Assembly (NCBI RefSeq): GCF_030272615.1
Contig: NC_081415.1
Coordinates: 512,891,034-512,955,033, forward strand
Direction: 5' to 3'
DNA length: 64,000 nt
Origin: Cryptomeria japonica
Lineage: Eukaryota; Streptophyta; Pinopsida; Cupressales; Cupressaceae
The notes under the pieces were generated by a model, which saw only the letters and a program-made list of their open reading frames with translations, was not told the origin of the DNA and ran no database searches. The translations under genes and the position numbers were made by a program. Positions 61,863 to 64,000 of this stretch are shown piece by piece (within the stretch, counting starts at the first letter, position 1; every line of letters starts with the position of its first letter).

Positions 61863-61920
61863 ATCTCCCACTTGGAGACTAATCAGACTCCACACCGAAC
61901 AATCTCCCACTTGGAGACTG
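61863..61920 (-). promoter_or_regulatory. Duplicated polypurine tract, copia element 3
   Basis: On the minus strand CTCCAAGTGGGAGATTG occurs twice, about 40 bp apart (plus 61861-61878 and 61901-61918). The copy nearest the LTR is the probable primer. Confidence 0.7.
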
Positions 61921-61999
61921 ATAGTACATGACACCACTGTACATGCAGCATCCACTAGATAAAAACACTAGGACTCGACTGGTATAAATTTCACAATTA

Positions 62000-64000
62000 T
62001 CAATCAAGAAGACCAACAGAAACTGATGAAGAAATTAGCTTCTCCTGTGGAACTGCCTTCGTGAACATATCGACAGGATTCTCACTTGTGTGAATCTTCT
62101 CAAGCCGTAACTGACCCTCCTCCAAAATAGTCTGGATGAAGTGGTAGCTGAGTTGAATGTGCTTTGTCCTTGAATGAAAAGTAGAGTTCTTCGCAAGATG
62201 AATGGCTCTCTGGTTATCAGTATACAATGGGCTATCCTCTTGTGTCTGACCCAATTCCTCCAGAAAATATTGCAACCAAATCATTTCCTTCCTGGCTTCT
62301 ATAACAGCAACATACTCAGCTTCAGTGATTGAAAGTGCAATAGCCTTTTGCAACCTAAAAATCCAACTAACTGTAGTTCCCCCTATAGTAAAAACATACC
62401 CTGTAGTACTCCTTCGTGAATAAATATCACCTGCCAGATCAGAGTCAACAAATCCACTCAGAGAAGCATTAGATCCTTTGAAACATAATGTCTTCGTAGT
62501 AGTTCCTTTCAAATACCGAAGAATCCATTTCACAGTATTCCAATGTTCCATACCCAGATTACTCATAAATCTGCTCACAACTCCCACTGCATGTGCAATA
62601 TCTGGCCTTGTGCATACCATTGCATACATCAGACTGTCAACAACTGATGAATACGAGATGTTAGACATTTTATTAACCTCTTCCTGTGCCTTTGGGCACA
62701 TTTCCTTAGTCAATTTGAAATGACTAGCTGAAGGTGTTAGCTGAAGGTGTACTAACTGCTTTTGCATCCTACATGTTAAATCTTTTCAACACCTTCTTTA
62801 TATAATCACTTTGGCACAAATTCAAGGTTCTATTTTTCCTATCACGTGTAATCCTCATACCGAGAATTTGCTTAGCTGCACCCAACTCCTTCATAGCAAA
62901 TGAACTGGCTAATTTCTGTTTAAGATCATTTTTATGTTGCATGTTAGACCCAGCAACAAGCATGTCATCAACATAAAGCAACAAGATAATATAACTGCCA
63001 TTATCAAATCTCTTAAAATATACACAATGATCAGAATGACATCTATGATAACCGTGTTCAGCCATGAAACTATCAAATTTTACATACCATTGTCGGGGTG
63101 CTTGCTTTAGGCCATATAGACTTTTCTTCAACCTGCACACCAAGTTCTCCTTACCTTTGACCTCATACCCTTGTGGTTGCAACATGTAAATTTCCTCCTC
63201 CAAATCTCCATGGAGAAAAGCTGTTTTGACATCTAATTGTTCAAGATGTAAATCATCTGCAACCACAAGACTAAGTACAGTTCTAATTGAAGTCATTTTT
63301 ACAACTGGAAAAAATATTTCATCATAATCTATACCCTTTTTCTGTGCAAAACCTTTTACCACAAGTCTGGCCTTATATCTTTTCTGACCTCCTTCCTCCT
63401 CCTTTAGCTGATAAACCCATTTGTTAGGCAAGACTCTTTTTTCTACAGGTAAAGGGACTAAATCCCAAGTCTTATTTTTCATCAAAGAGTCTATCTCCTC
63501 TTTCATGCTTAACTCCCACTATTGTTTGGCATCTACCTGCATTGCTTCTTCATATTCTTCTAGTTCACCAGAATCCATTAATAAAATAGAATACAAAGAA
63601 GGAGAAAATATTTCAGGGGGTCTACTTGTCCTCGTAGAACGTCTAACACTTACAGGATTTTGTGGGACAATCTGTTGTTGTTGAGCATCAGGAACCTGTG
63701 GCATTTCATTTTCAGGAATCTCATCCAACACCACATATTCTTGTTTGCCCTGTTCATGCTTCTTTTCCTGCGTCTGTTCTTTATACATAACCTTCTCATT
63801 GAATATAACATCTCTACTTCTAATTATTTTCTTATTTTCAAAATCCCATAACCAATAGCCATATTCATCTATCCCATATCCAATGAAGGTACATTTTTGA
63901 GATTTAACATCAAGCTTGGTTCTGTTTACTTTATCAACATGGACAAAAGCTTCGCAACCAAAAGTTTTTAGAAAAGAATAATTTACCTTTTTACCAGTCC
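62000..64000 (-). pseudogene. Copia element 3 pol: integrase tail, RT, RNase H
   Basis: Read from the right edge leftward. The integrase end (FLKTFGCEAFVHVDK and GYGIDEYGYWLWD near 63970-63840) is followed by the variable linker, and then by reverse transcriptase at 63506-62769: KTWDLVPLP, NKWVYQLK, LDVKTAFLHGDL, LYGLKQAPRQWY, intact LLYVDDML. RNase H follows at 62700-62005 (ITEAEYVA, YTDNQRAIHLAKN, HIQLSYHFI). It has two in-frame stops, TAG at about 63516-63518 and TAG at 62766-62768. It also has a frameshift caused by a 13-bp tandem duplication at 62725-62750. The domain order is Ty1/copia, and the style is Tork-like. It continues beyond the window. Confidence 0.92.

Overview
The window looks like nuclear DNA of a seed plant with a large, repeat-rich genome, most likely a gymnosperm or conifer. 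That guess rests on the very high LTR-retrotransposon content, the nesting of elements of different ages, the AT-rich gene-poor spacers and the plant-only gene families (LRR receptor kinase class XII, DUF247, PPR, plant mobile domain). No bacterial or organellar gene organisation was seen.

Layout. 1-7816: a gag-only Ty1/copia element with 2.3-kb LTRs, the 5' LTR cut by the window edge. 7817-11587: decayed spacer. 11593-18713: a complete but dead Ty1/copia element with 1.2-kb LTRs and a perfect 5-bp target duplication (GTTAT). 18719-19456: remnant of another copia LTR. 20340-24112: a decayed LINE with endonuclease end, reverse transcriptase, zinc-binding and RNase H regions. 24840-28811: a dispersed LTR-like repeat (called R1 here) ending in a 0.96-kb tandem duplication. 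29783-40963: a young Ty3/gypsy (Tat-lineage-like) element. Its LTRs are 791 bp each and differ at about 4 sites by eye, with target duplication CATCC. Gag and protease are kept, but reverse transcriptase, most of RNase H and the integrase core are gone. 40969-44560: the interrupted host sequence. 44560-46780: a second R1 copy with a tRNA-derived SINE inside it. 47275-50454: an LRR receptor-like kinase of the non-RD immune type, with one intron and two frameshifts. 52030-58200: a third R1 copy split by a 3.4-kb insertion that itself holds a 1.6-kb TRIM-like element. 60460-60725: a PPR gene fragment. 60836-61431: a DUF247 gene cut by a minus-strand Ty1/copia element that runs off the right edge (61432-64000).

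The most unusual part is the 3' half of the gypsy element. On the opposite strand lies a split gene encoding a plant mobile domain. It has its own TATA box, an ATG, a GTAAGT donor and a pyrimidine-rich AG acceptor whose phases match. The element also carries two arrays of a roughly 20-bp-period motif: CGCGTCTGTG just inside the 5' LTR, and its reverse complement CACAGACGCG near the 3' LTR, inside the antisense intron. In the element's RNA these two arrays could pair end to end.

The host genes are few and all damaged as read here. The LRR kinase is the only one with nearly full architecture and would act at the plasma membrane in pattern recognition if the frameshifts are sequence errors. All names come from reading motifs; no database search was run.
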